This document shows positions 1-6,586 of a stretch of DNA of 17,840 nucleotides, in pieces. The DNA lies in the NCBI GenBank assembly GCA_964398055.1, contig CAYNLK010000087.1, positions 1 through 17,840 of the forward strand, written 5' to 3'. The notes beneath the pieces are model-generated. The model saw only the letters and a program-made list of their open reading frames with translations. It searched no databases and had not been told where the DNA came from. Numbering within the stretch: the first letter of the stretch is position 1; each line of letters starts with the position of its first letter. Position numbers and translations under genes: made by a program. Source of the stretch: CAYNLK01 sp964398055. GTDB lineage: Bacteria > Chloroflexota > Anaerolineae > 4572-78 > J111.

Positions 1-54
1 CGCCTGGATGAGGTCAGCGCCGCCCGTAAGCCGGTGCTCTGTTATCGCGGTTAA
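1..54 (+). CDS. 3' end of an unidentified upstream gene (partial)
   Basis: An open frame enters from the left edge and stops at a TAA (52-54). It encodes only 17 residues, ending in KPVLCYRG. This is too short to assign to a family. It is preferred over the other + frames because one has an early stop and the other runs into the repeat spacer, but coding status is not proven. If real, it lies 142 bases upstream of the glycine-cleavage T-protein fusion on the same strand; the repeat-rich gap argues against tight coupling. Confidence 0.4.
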   Translation, partial: RLDEVSAARKPVLCYRG

Positions 55-78
55 GCGTAACAATGAAAATGATTTGCT

Positions 79-174
79 GGTTGGATAGTTAGTTGGTTGG
101 TTAGTTGATTAGTTGATCGTTCAGCCAACCAACCAATCATCCATCCATCCATCCATCCATCCAACAAACCAACT
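79..174. repeat. Tetranucleotide-repeat spacer with a self-complementary core
   Basis: The left half is built from GGTT/AGTT/GATT units and the right half from CCAA units followed by six perfect ATCC units (139-162). The two halves are complementary in part: TTGGTTGGTT at 93-102 pairs exactly with AACCAACCAA at 127-136, leaving a 24-base loop. The tract ends about 6 bases before the ribosome-binding site of the next gene. It could be a slippage-prone spacer, an mRNA hairpin in the leader, or a terminator for the upstream gene, although no T-run follows the stem. Function is not known. Confidence 0.75.
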
Positions 175-196
175 ATTTTCAGCGAGGAGATGACCG

Positions 197-2848
197 ATGA
201 CTGAACTGCAACGAACTGTTTTTTATGAGCGGCACGTGGCTTTGGGCGCCAAGATGGTGGATTTTGGCGGCTGGGAGATGCCGGTGATGTACCCGGCCGG
301 CATCATCGAAGAGCACCTGGCCACCCGCAAAGAGGCCGGCCTGTTCGATGTGTCTCATATGGGCCGGTTTATTGTGGGCGGCGCCGGAGCGGTACCATTC
401 TTGCAACACGTGTTGACCAACAACGCCGCCGCCCTCGACCCCAGGGACCGGGGCGCCCAGTATACCTTTATCCCCAATGAAGCCGGCGGGGCGGTTGATG
501 ACGCCTATCTCTACCAATTTGTGGCGGGTGAATATCTGCTGGTGGTCAATGCCTCCAACCGGCCTAAGGATTGGGATCACCTCCAGGGCTATCTCAAGGA
601 TTTTGCTGAGGTTGAGCTGACCGACCAAACCCAAGAGCTGGCAATGCTGGCCTTGCAAGGGCCGCGGGCGCGTGATCTGCTGGCTGAGCTGATTGAATCT
701 GGCTCGCTGCCGGAACCCGTGAAAAACGCCGTCAGTACGGTCACCATTTCCGGGGCCAAAGTGATGGTGGCCCGAACCGGCTACACTGGCGAGCCAATTG
801 GCTTTGAGCTTTTTGCCAGCAGAGCCGATGGCCTGATGCTATGGGACAAATTGGTGGCCGGTGGAGCCACGCCCATTGGCCTGGGCGCCCGCGATACCCT
901 GCGCCTGGAAGCGGCTCTGCCGCTCTACGGCCACGAGCTGGGTGAAGACCCCGAGGGCAAAGAGTTCCCCATTCTGGCCTGTTTTACCCTGAAGTTCGCC
1001 GTCAGTTTTTCACCCCTCAAAGGTGAATTTGTAGGCCGGGCGGCGCTGGCCCGGCAAGCTGAGGCGCTGGCCAAAATAATGGCCCGCGATTACTCGCAGA
1101 TAGCCGACTTGCCTCGACTGATTCAGCCGTTGGCGGTAGCCGGGAAAGGCATTGCCCGGGATGGAACCAGGGTCTTCAAGGATGACCGGCACGTGGGCTA
1201 TGTGACCAGCGGCACGATGGTGCCCTATTGGGTGGTAGCCGGGGCAGGTTTGGAGTCTACTGTAACCGACCAGCGGGAGCGCCGGTCGATCTGCTTGGCG
1301 TATCTGGATAGCGATATGTTGGTGGATGAGCAGCTCACGCTTGATATTCGCGGCAAAGCCGTCGAGGCGGTGGTGGTGCCATTTCACCTGCGCAGCGATG
1401 CTCCGCCGTATGCCCGCCCGATTGTCTTCGATCACCAGCTAAAGTCTGAGGAACCCCCAACCGTCGCCGCGTCGACCCAGGTGCGGCGCCTGCTGAAAAA
1501 AACGGTTGACAACACCCACTGGCGGCAGCGAGAATGTATCAACTTGATCCCCTCGGAGATGACCATCTCGCCCATGGCCCGGCTGGTCTCGGTCATGGAC
1601 CCGGCTTTCCGCTACGCCGAGCACCGCAAGCTAGACGCCTTCTACGAGGCCGACGTTTTCTACTACCAGGGGGTGGAGTTCATCAGTGAAGTGGAGCGGC
1701 TGCTTGAGGCGGAGCTGCGCAAGTTTCTGGGCTGCGCCGAGGTGGAGACCCGCCTGATCAGCGGTCAGATGGCCAATACCGCCGTGTTCAGCGCGCTGGT
1801 GGATTACCTCAACCGGGCCGACCGCAAGGCCGAACCGCGCCGGATCCGGCAGGTAATGAATCACCATCTGGGCAAAGGGGGCCACCTGAGCGCCCAGCCG
1901 ATGGGCGCCTTGAAGGATTACGTGGCCCGTGACCCGCGCACCGAGCGCCCGGCCGTGGTCAATTTCCCGGTTCTGGCCGGCAATCCCTACTGCGTTGACG
2001 TGCCGGCTACCCTGGAACTGATCGACGCGGTCCGGCCGGAGTTGATTATCTTCGGCAAGAGCGTGATTTTGCACAAAGAACCGGTAGCCGAGATCCGCCG
2101 CTTTGTCAACGATCAGGGCATCACTGCGGTGGTGATGTACGATATGGCCCACGTGCTTGGCCTCATCGGCCCCCACTTCCAACAGCCGTTTAGTGAAGGG
2201 GCCGATCTGGTGACCGGCTCAACCCACAAAACCTTCTTCGGCACCCAGCGGGGCGTTGTGGGCAGCCGCTTCCACGAGCAAGACGAGCGGTACGAACTGT
2301 GGGAGGCTATCACCCGGCGGTCGTTCCCTGGTTCGGTCTCCAATCATCACCTGGGCACAATGGTGGGGTTGCTGGTGGCCGCCTACGAGATGAATCACTT
2401 CAAGGACCAGTACCAGGCCCAAGTGATCGCCAACGCCAAAGCTTTTGCCAGGGCCTTGCAGGAGTGCGGGTTGGCGGTCGCCGGCGATCCGGCGATTGAC
2501 TACACCGAAACTCACCAGGTGGTGGTGAAGGTGGGGTACGCCCGCGGTCCGGAAATCGCCCGCCGCCTGGAAGCCAACAACATCATCTGCAATTACCAAT
2601 CTAACCCGGACGAAGAAGGTTTCACTGCGTCAGGTTCGTTGCGGCTGGGGGTGGCGGAGATGACCCGGTTCGGCATGGAAGCCGCCGATTTCCGCACGCT
2701 GGCGGCCCTGATGCACGATGTGGTGGTGAAGGAAGCCAATGTCGCCGAACAGGTCAAGGCGCTGCGAGGACGGTTCAGCGAGTTGCAGTTCTGCTTCCGC
2801 GGCGCTGAATACGCCGGCCTGATCGAGCAACTCCACCGGCTTCTCTAA
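197..2848 (+). CDS. Fused glycine-cleavage T-protein and serine hydroxymethyltransferase-like protein
   Basis: An 883-residue protein with two complete catalytic domains. Residues about 1-410 are aminomethyltransferase (GcvT), which releases ammonia and methylene-tetrahydrofolate from the aminomethyl lipoyl H-protein. It shows the GG..DD motif with Asp101, GYTGE, and the RDTLRLEA...LYGHEL motif. Residues about 415-883 are a PLP enzyme of the serine hydroxymethyltransferase fold: NLIPSE (449-454), Tyr473/Glu475, Tyr490, KGGHLS (560-565), YDMAH with Asp649 and His652, PLP-binding Lys678 in STHKT, and Arg816 in the RLGVAEMTR segment. The Asp-to-Lys and His-to-Lys spacings (29 and 26) match those I recall for E. 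coli GlyA. The ATG is preceded by GAGGAG at a good distance. Serine dehydratase genes follow, so the product probably turns glycine into serine for breakdown to pyruvate. No frameshift or stop marks the junction. Cytosolic. Confidence 0.9.
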   Translation: MTELQRTVFYERHVALGAKMVDFGGWEMPVMYPAGIIEEHLATRKEAGLFDVSHMGRFIVGGAGAVPFLQHVLTNNAAALDPRDRGAQYTFIPNEAGGAVDDAYLYQFVAGEYLLVVNASNRPKDWDHLQGYLKDFAEVELTDQTQELAMLALQGPRARDLLAELIESGSLPEPVKNAVSTVTISGAKVMVARTGYTGEPIGFELFASRADGLMLWDKLVAGGATPIGLGARDTLRLEAALPLYGHELGEDPEGKEFPILACFTLKFAVSFSPLKGEFVGRAALARQAEALAKIMARDYSQIADLPRLIQPLAVAGKGIARDGTRVFKDDRHVGYVTSGTMVPYWVVAGAGLESTVTDQRERRSICLAYLDSDMLVDEQLTLDIRGKAVEAVVVPFHLRSDAPPYARPIVFDHQLKSEEPPTVAASTQVRRLLKKTVDNTHWRQRECINLIPSEMTISPMARLVSVMDPAFRYAEHRKLDAFYEADVFYYQGVEFISEVERLLEAELRKFLGCAEVETRLISGQMANTAVFSALVDYLNRADRKAEPRRIRQVMNHHLGKGGHLSAQPMGALKDYVARDPRTERPAVVNFPVLAGNPYCVDVPATLELIDAVRPELIIFGKSVILHKEPVAEIRRFVNDQGITAVVMYDMAHVLGLIGPHFQQPFSEGADLVTGSTHKTFFGTQRGVVGSRFHEQDERYELWEAITRRSFPGSVSNHHLGTMVGLLVAAYEMNHFKDQYQAQVIANAKAFARALQECGLAVAGDPAIDYTETHQVVVKVGYARGPEIARRLEANNIICNYQSNPDEEGFTASGSLRLGVAEMTRFGMEAADFRTLAALMHDVVVKEANVAEQVKALRGRFSELQFCFRGAEYAGLIEQLHRLL

Positions 2849-2881
2849 AGAATTTCTGATTTGTTACCGAATTGAGGGGGG

Positions 2882-3568
2882 ATGATGACCGCGCCCAAGC
2901 AAGTGTCCGTCTTCGATATCATTGGCCCGATTATGGTTGGGCCATCGAGTTCTCACACCGCCGGAGCAGTGCGATTGGGTCAGATTGGCCGGCTCATCCT
3001 GGGCGGCCAGCCGACTGAGGCCAAAATTGAACTGCACGGTTCGTTTGCCCAAACCGGCAAGGGTCACGGCACCGACAAAGCCATTGTCGCCGGTCTCTTG
3101 GGCCTGGCTACGTATGATGAGCGTATTCGGGATAGCTTTATCTTGGCCGAAACAGCCGGGCTGCAGTTCCGTTTTGAAACCGTCGATCTTGGTGATGAGG
3201 CCCATCCGAATACAGTCCGCCTGACCCTGCGCGCCGATGAGCATGAGGTGCAAGTTACCGGCGCCTCCATTGGCGGCGGCATGATTCAAATCACCAATAT
3301 TCAGGGTTACTCAACCCGCTTCAGCGGTGAGTATGAAACACTGTTGGTCATTGCCAAGGACCGGCCCGGCACCATTAACGTGGTCAGCGGCTGGCTACTG
3401 GAACATAACATAAACATCGCCTTTTTCAGAGTCGAACGGCGTAGCCGGGGGGGAGAGGCCATCATGGTTATCGAAACGGATGAACCTCTGCCTGAAGCGG
3501 TGGTGGAAGCAATTCAGGATTTTTGGTGGGTCCGGTGGGTGTGCCGGATCAACAAGGTCAGCGGGTGA
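2882..3568 (+). CDS. sdaAB: L-serine dehydratase, iron-sulphur type, beta subunit
   Basis: A 228-residue protein starting VSVFDIIGPIMVGPSSSHTAGA, the signature of the serine dehydratase beta chain (PSSSHT at about 21-26). The middle carries the HGSFAQTGKGHGTDKA segment. Residues about 150-228 form a C-terminal ACT domain (LLVIAKDRPGTINVVSGWL), the usual site for amino-acid regulation. With the alpha subunit it deaminates L-serine to pyruvate and ammonia in the cytosol. Two ATG codons are adjacent (2882 and 2885), behind a GAGGGGG ribosome site; either could start translation. The gene lies 33 bases after the GcvT-SHMT fusion and 4 bases before the alpha subunit, so co-transcription is likely. 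The length is typical of the two-subunit (Bacillus-like) type. Confidence 0.93.
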   Translation: MMTAPKQVSVFDIIGPIMVGPSSSHTAGAVRLGQIGRLILGGQPTEAKIELHGSFAQTGKGHGTDKAIVAGLLGLATYDERIRDSFILAETAGLQFRFETVDLGDEAHPNTVRLTLRADEHEVQVTGASIGGGMIQITNIQGYSTRFSGEYETLLVIAKDRPGTINVVSGWLLEHNINIAFFRVERRSRGGEAIMVIETDEPLPEAVVEAIQDFWWVRWVCRINKVSG

Positions 3569-3572
3569 GACG

Positions 3573-4457
3573 ATGTTCAATTCAATTGCTGAAATGGTAG
3601 CCGTGGCCGAGACAAAAGGCCAACGCCTGGCGGAGGTGGTCATCCAGGCCGAAGCCGAGCAAAGCCGGGCCGATCCCGCGGATTTGCGCCAGCGAATGCA
3701 GCACCGGTTGGAGGTAATGCGAAGTTCCGCCGAGCAGGGGCTGGCCCAACCGGTCATCTCATTGAGTGGCATCAGCGGCGGTAATGCCCATCGATTTTGG
3801 CGCTGGTTGGATCAGCATAAACCGATCACCGGTCCAATCCTGAGCCGCACCGTGGCCCGAGCGATGGCAGTCAACGAGGTCAATGCTGGCATGGGCTGCA
3901 TTGTGGCCACCCCTACGGCCGGGTCAGCCGGAATCTTGCCGGCTGTCCTGTTGACGTTACAAGAAGCGCGAGGCTTTAGCGACGAGCAACTGATCGATGC
4001 TCTCTTTACGGCTAGTGGTATCGGTGCGGTGATTGTTTTGCGCGCCCATGTATCCGGGGCTGCCGGCGGCTGCCAGGCCGAAACCGGCAGCGCCGCCGCT
4101 ATGGCAGCTGGCGCTGCTGTGGAACTGTTGGGCGGTACTCCCCGGCAGTCGGCTCAGGCTGTCGCCATTACTATGAAGAATATGTTGGGCCTGGTGTGCG
4201 ACCCGGTGGCCGGTTTGGTTGAAGTACCGTGCGTTAAGCGTAATGCGGCCGGCGCGGCTCAATGTTTTGTGGCAGTCGATCTGGCGCTGGCTGGCGTGGA
4301 GAGCGTTATTCCGCCGGATGAGGTCATTGATGCGATGGCCGGTATTGGCCGGCGGATGGATGCGCGCTTCAAAGAAACGGCCCAGGGCGGGTTAGCGGCT
4401 ACGCCCACCGGCAAAAAATTAGCCGAGCTAGTTTGGGCAGAAAAGCGATCAAATTAG
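3573..4457 (+). CDS. sdaAA: L-serine dehydratase, iron-sulphur type, alpha subunit
   Basis: A 294-residue catalytic subunit. It contains AVNEVNAGMGCIVATPTAGSAGILP (about 100-125), the AGGCQAETG motif, and GLVCDPVAGLVEVPC. Cys167, Cys209 and Cys220 are the expected ligands of the oxygen-labile [4Fe-4S] cluster; their spacing (42 and 11) equals what I recall for the Legionella enzyme (Cys343/385/396). The reaction is L-serine to pyruvate plus ammonia. The ATG at 3573 is chosen although the frame opens further upstream: an earlier start at 3480 would overlap the beta subunit and add residues unlike the family. The 4-base gap to sdaAB suggests translational coupling. An oxygen-sensitive cluster suggests use under low oxygen, though such enzymes also occur in aerobes. 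Confidence 0.94.
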   Translation: MFNSIAEMVAVAETKGQRLAEVVIQAEAEQSRADPADLRQRMQHRLEVMRSSAEQGLAQPVISLSGISGGNAHRFWRWLDQHKPITGPILSRTVARAMAVNEVNAGMGCIVATPTAGSAGILPAVLLTLQEARGFSDEQLIDALFTASGIGAVIVLRAHVSGAAGGCQAETGSAAAMAAGAAVELLGGTPRQSAQAVAITMKNMLGLVCDPVAGLVEVPCVKRNAAGAAQCFVAVDLALAGVESVIPPDEVIDAMAGIGRRMDARFKETAQGGLAATPTGKKLAELVWAEKRSN

Positions 4458-4469
4458 AGGTGCTTAGCC

Positions 4470-5086
4470 GTGCCGGGAGATGGCAGTCAGTTCACGCTGC
4501 AAACGGGCACGGATCTCTGGCGCCGCCTCAGCGCCATACCGGGTAGCCAAACCTTCGCCGGCCACATCGGCCAGGCGTTCGTCCGGACTCTGATTGGCCG
4601 GCAGCTTGAGTACCGGCCAGATGGGCCGGCCAATCAATGGAGCCGGGCCCGCAAGCGCTACGAACGGCAGGGTTTGCTGGTTGAGGAGGCCGCCCTGGCC
4701 CAGGCCGAACAGGAGTGTCTGGCCGATAGTGAGCTTAGAGCGCGCCGTCAGGAACGGGAGGTGGCTCGTCGGGCTGAATTGGATCGCCACTATGTGGAGA
4801 AGTTCGCCGGACAGGTGCGGGAGCTTTTTCCGGGCTGTCCGGTGGGCCGTGAGGTTGCGATTGCCGAGCACGCCTGCCTCAAATACAGCGGCCGAGTCGG
4901 TCGGCGGCCGCTAAAAGCCTGGATGAACACGCCATTCGACTGGCCGTGGTGGCCCACATCCGCCACGTCGAGATCGACTACGATACGCTTCTGGCCAGTG
5001 GTTACGATCGCCGGGAGGCGCGCGCCGCCGTGGAAGCGGCAGTGAGCCGGGTGTTGGCTCAGTGGGCGGCGCCGGCCCAGGGTTAA
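4470..5086 (+). pseudogene. DUF2293-like gene with a net -1 frameshift
   Basis: The gene begins with GTG (4470), 12 bases after sdaAA and behind AGAGG, and reads well through IAEHACLKYSGRVGR. Near 4899-4912 (GGTCGGCGGCCGCT) the good reading moves to another frame, where it continues AAAKSLDEHAIRLAV, AHIRHVEIDYDTLLASGYDRREAR and ends LAQW...G at TAA 5084-5086. The second part is the conserved C-terminus of the DUF2293 family as I remember it (AHIRH..T.YD.LL..G..R..AR). Without correction the protein ends at 5045 in unrelated residues. One missing base in the GC-rich stretch would restore about 205 residues, so this may be a sequencing error, a true mutation, or less likely recoding. The family has no known function. 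Confidence 0.7.
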
Positions 5087-5292
5087 AGCTCGGCGAATTC
5101 AGCCTTGATGACTGCCAGTTGAGGGGAGGCCGTCAGGGCCTCGGCCAGCACCGGCCGATCCTCCGCAAAGGCGATATCCTGTGGCAAATAGCCGACCCTA
5201 ACCCCTTTGGCCGTGACGACTAGGCCGTTATCGGGGGTCAATTGCCCGGCCAAAAAGCGTAGGTTTTGTACAAAACTTACGCCAGGGATGCC
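5083..5292 (-). pseudogene. Remnant of an ABC-F family ATPase
   Basis: A stop-to-stop frame of 69 residues on the - strand reads LRFLAGQLTPDNG, then VRVGYLPQDIAFAEDRPVLAEAL, ending KAEFAEL. This matches the stretch just after Walker A in ABC-F proteins (LRLLAG.L.PD.G......GYLPQ), which act on ribosomes. The Walker A itself (GxNGxGKST) is absent: the residues before LRFLAG are GVSFVQN, and an in-frame TGA (5293-5295) lies just upstream. No start codon with a ribosome site is evident and the signature motif, linker and second ATPase domain are missing, so this is an internal fragment of a once longer gene. Its TAA (5085-5083) overlaps the TAA of the DUF2293 gene in one palindromic TTAA. Confidence 0.65.
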
Positions 5293-5325
5293 TCACTCCG
5301 CAAAAATTGGATCCACTGATTCTAC

Positions 5326-5976
5326 TCAAACATCGTTGGGGGGGAAGATGACGTCCTCCTTGCCGGCCAGCCTGGCCTGCATATGCTCGATGACGATATC
5401 GAGATGTTTGGGTTTGTTGACGAAGTCCAGATTTTCGGTGGGGATGGTCAGCACCGGGCAGAGGTCGAACGTTTCCAACCATTCTTCGTAGAAGGTTTCG
5501 AGCAGGGTCAGGTAGTCGCTGGTAATGCCCTGCTCCATCGCCCGGCCGCGGCGGCGAATCCGCGCCAGCAGCGCCGGCACCGGCGCTTTGAGGTAAAGCA
5601 GTAAGTCAGGCCGGGGTAAACCGGCCACCACCTGGTCAAACACGCGGCGATAGGCGTGAAAATCCCGCTCGCTGAGGTTGCCCAGGTAATGGAGTACCCG
5701 GGCAAAAATGTGGGCATCTTCGTAGATACTGCGATCGGCGATGGCCGACTGGGCCGCCCGGGCCAGCTCCAGGTGCTGCTCGGCCCGGTGGCCCAGAAAG
5801 AAGATTTGCAGGTGAAAAGACCACTGGCGCATATCGGCGTAGAAATCGGGCAAATAGGGATTATCGGCCACCGACTCGAAGCCGGTGCGCCAGCCTAACC
5901 GGCTGCCCAGCCGCTCGGTTAGGGAGGTCTTGCCGGCGGCGATATTTCCGGCCAACAGCACCAGATGTTTGGTCAT
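5326..5976 (-). CDS. Deoxynucleoside kinase (deoxyadenosine/deoxyguanosine kinase type)
   Basis: A 216-residue kinase of the dNK family that phosphorylates deoxynucleosides to 5'-monophosphates using ATP (salvage; cytosol). Walker A is GNIAAGKT (10-17); Glu34 in FESV is the expected catalytic base; DNPYLPDFY (38-46) is typical of the bacterial dAdo/dGuo kinases; the DRS motif is at 81-83; the arginine-rich lid RIRRRGR is at 139-145. Length is typical. ATG start; the ribosome site TTAGG overlaps the stop of the preceding nucleotidase, with an 8-base gap, so the two are probably translationally coupled. Which base is preferred cannot be settled from the sequence; the DNPYLPDFY segment favours purines. 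Confidence 0.9.
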   Translation of the reverse strand: MTKHLVLLAGNIAAGKTSLTERLGSRLGWRTGFESVADNPYLPDFYADMRQWSFHLQIFFLGHRAEQHLELARAAQSAIADRSIYEDAHIFARVLHYLGNLSERDFHAYRRVFDQVVAGLPRPDLLLYLKAPVPALLARIRRRGRAMEQGITSDYLTLLETFYEEWLETFDLCPVLTIPTENLDFVNKPKHLDIVIEHMQARLAGKEDVIFPPNDV

Positions 5977-5984
5977 AATTTTGC

Positions 5985-6563
5985 CTAATTCAATTCATCC
6001 AGAGTCAAAGAGAAGCTGGGGATGAAGTTGGCGATAAAATAGCTGACTTCGGGCAAATCCAATCGGTCGAGGTCGGCTTTAACGGCCCGCTCGGCTTTGG
6101 CAAACTCCTGATTCCCGGCCTTTAACTCTTCCAAACATTTGAGATAAGCGCATATTTTATCGGCGGCTTTAACCAATGTCCAATGTTCGCCGTCAGCGGC
6201 CGAGCCAAAAAAGAGCGATTGGTAGGCCGGTTTCAGGTCGTTGGGCAACATATTGTACAGCTTCTGCTTGGCCACGACTTCGATTTCATTATAAGCCGTT
6301 TTGATCTGCGGGTTGAAATTCTTGATGGGCGTGGCCAGGTCGCCGGTAATGACCTCGCTGACGTCGTGGTACAGGGCCAGCAGCGCCACCCGCTCTGGGT
6401 TGACCTGACCACTGAACAGCTCATTCCTGATGATGGCCAGGCCGTGGGCGATCATAGCCACTTGCAGGCTGTGTTCCTGAATATTCTCCAGGCGGGTATT
6501 GCGCATCAAACCCCACCGCTGGATGAACTTCATCCGGGCCAGGTAAGCAAAAAAATGGCTCAT
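5985..6563 (-). CDS. yfbR: 5'-deoxynucleotidase, YfbR family (HD domain)
   Basis: A 192-residue protein that follows E. coli YfbR closely along its length: SHFFAYLARMKFIQRW, MRNTR.ENI.EHSLQVAMIAH, LYHDVSEVITGDL.TP.K, KAADKICAYLKCLEEL, and PSFSLTLDEL near the end. The HD metal ligands are His31, His66-Asp67 and Asp135, each two less than the E. coli numbers I recall (33, 68, 69, 137). YfbR removes phosphate from deoxyribonucleoside 5'-monophosphates. ATG start with AGGAGAG four bases upstream. It lies 23 bases after the DUF445 gene and 8 before the deoxynucleoside kinase, which performs the opposite reaction, so the pair could set deoxynucleotide pool levels. Confidence 0.93.
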   Translation of the reverse strand: MSHFFAYLARMKFIQRWGLMRNTRLENIQEHSLQVAMIAHGLAIIRNELFSGQVNPERVALLALYHDVSEVITGDLATPIKNFNPQIKTAYNEIEVVAKQKLYNMLPNDLKPAYQSLFFGSAADGEHWTLVKAADKICAYLKCLEELKAGNQEFAKAERAVKADLDRLDLPEVSYFIANFIPSFSLTLDELN

Positions 6564-6586
6564 AGGTCTCTCCTGGTTTGGTCGGC

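Noticed and set aside
60..196. A glycine riboswitch before the T-protein fusion
   Set aside because: The leader is simple tetranucleotide repeat; I could not find the conserved core of the glycine aptamer.
1631..2182. A 183-residue open frame on the - strand
   Set aside because: Antisense to the SHMT half of the fusion; the third-base pattern of the sense gene explains it.
3480..3572. An upstream start for sdaAA overlapping sdaAB
   Set aside because: The added residues are not family-like and the overlap of about 90 bases is unneeded; ATG 3573 gives the usual N-terminus.
4470..5325. A toxin-antitoxin or mobile element in the damaged-gene zone
   Set aside because: No transposase, terminal repeats or toxin fold is visible; the content is explained by a DUF2293 gene and an ABC-F fragment.
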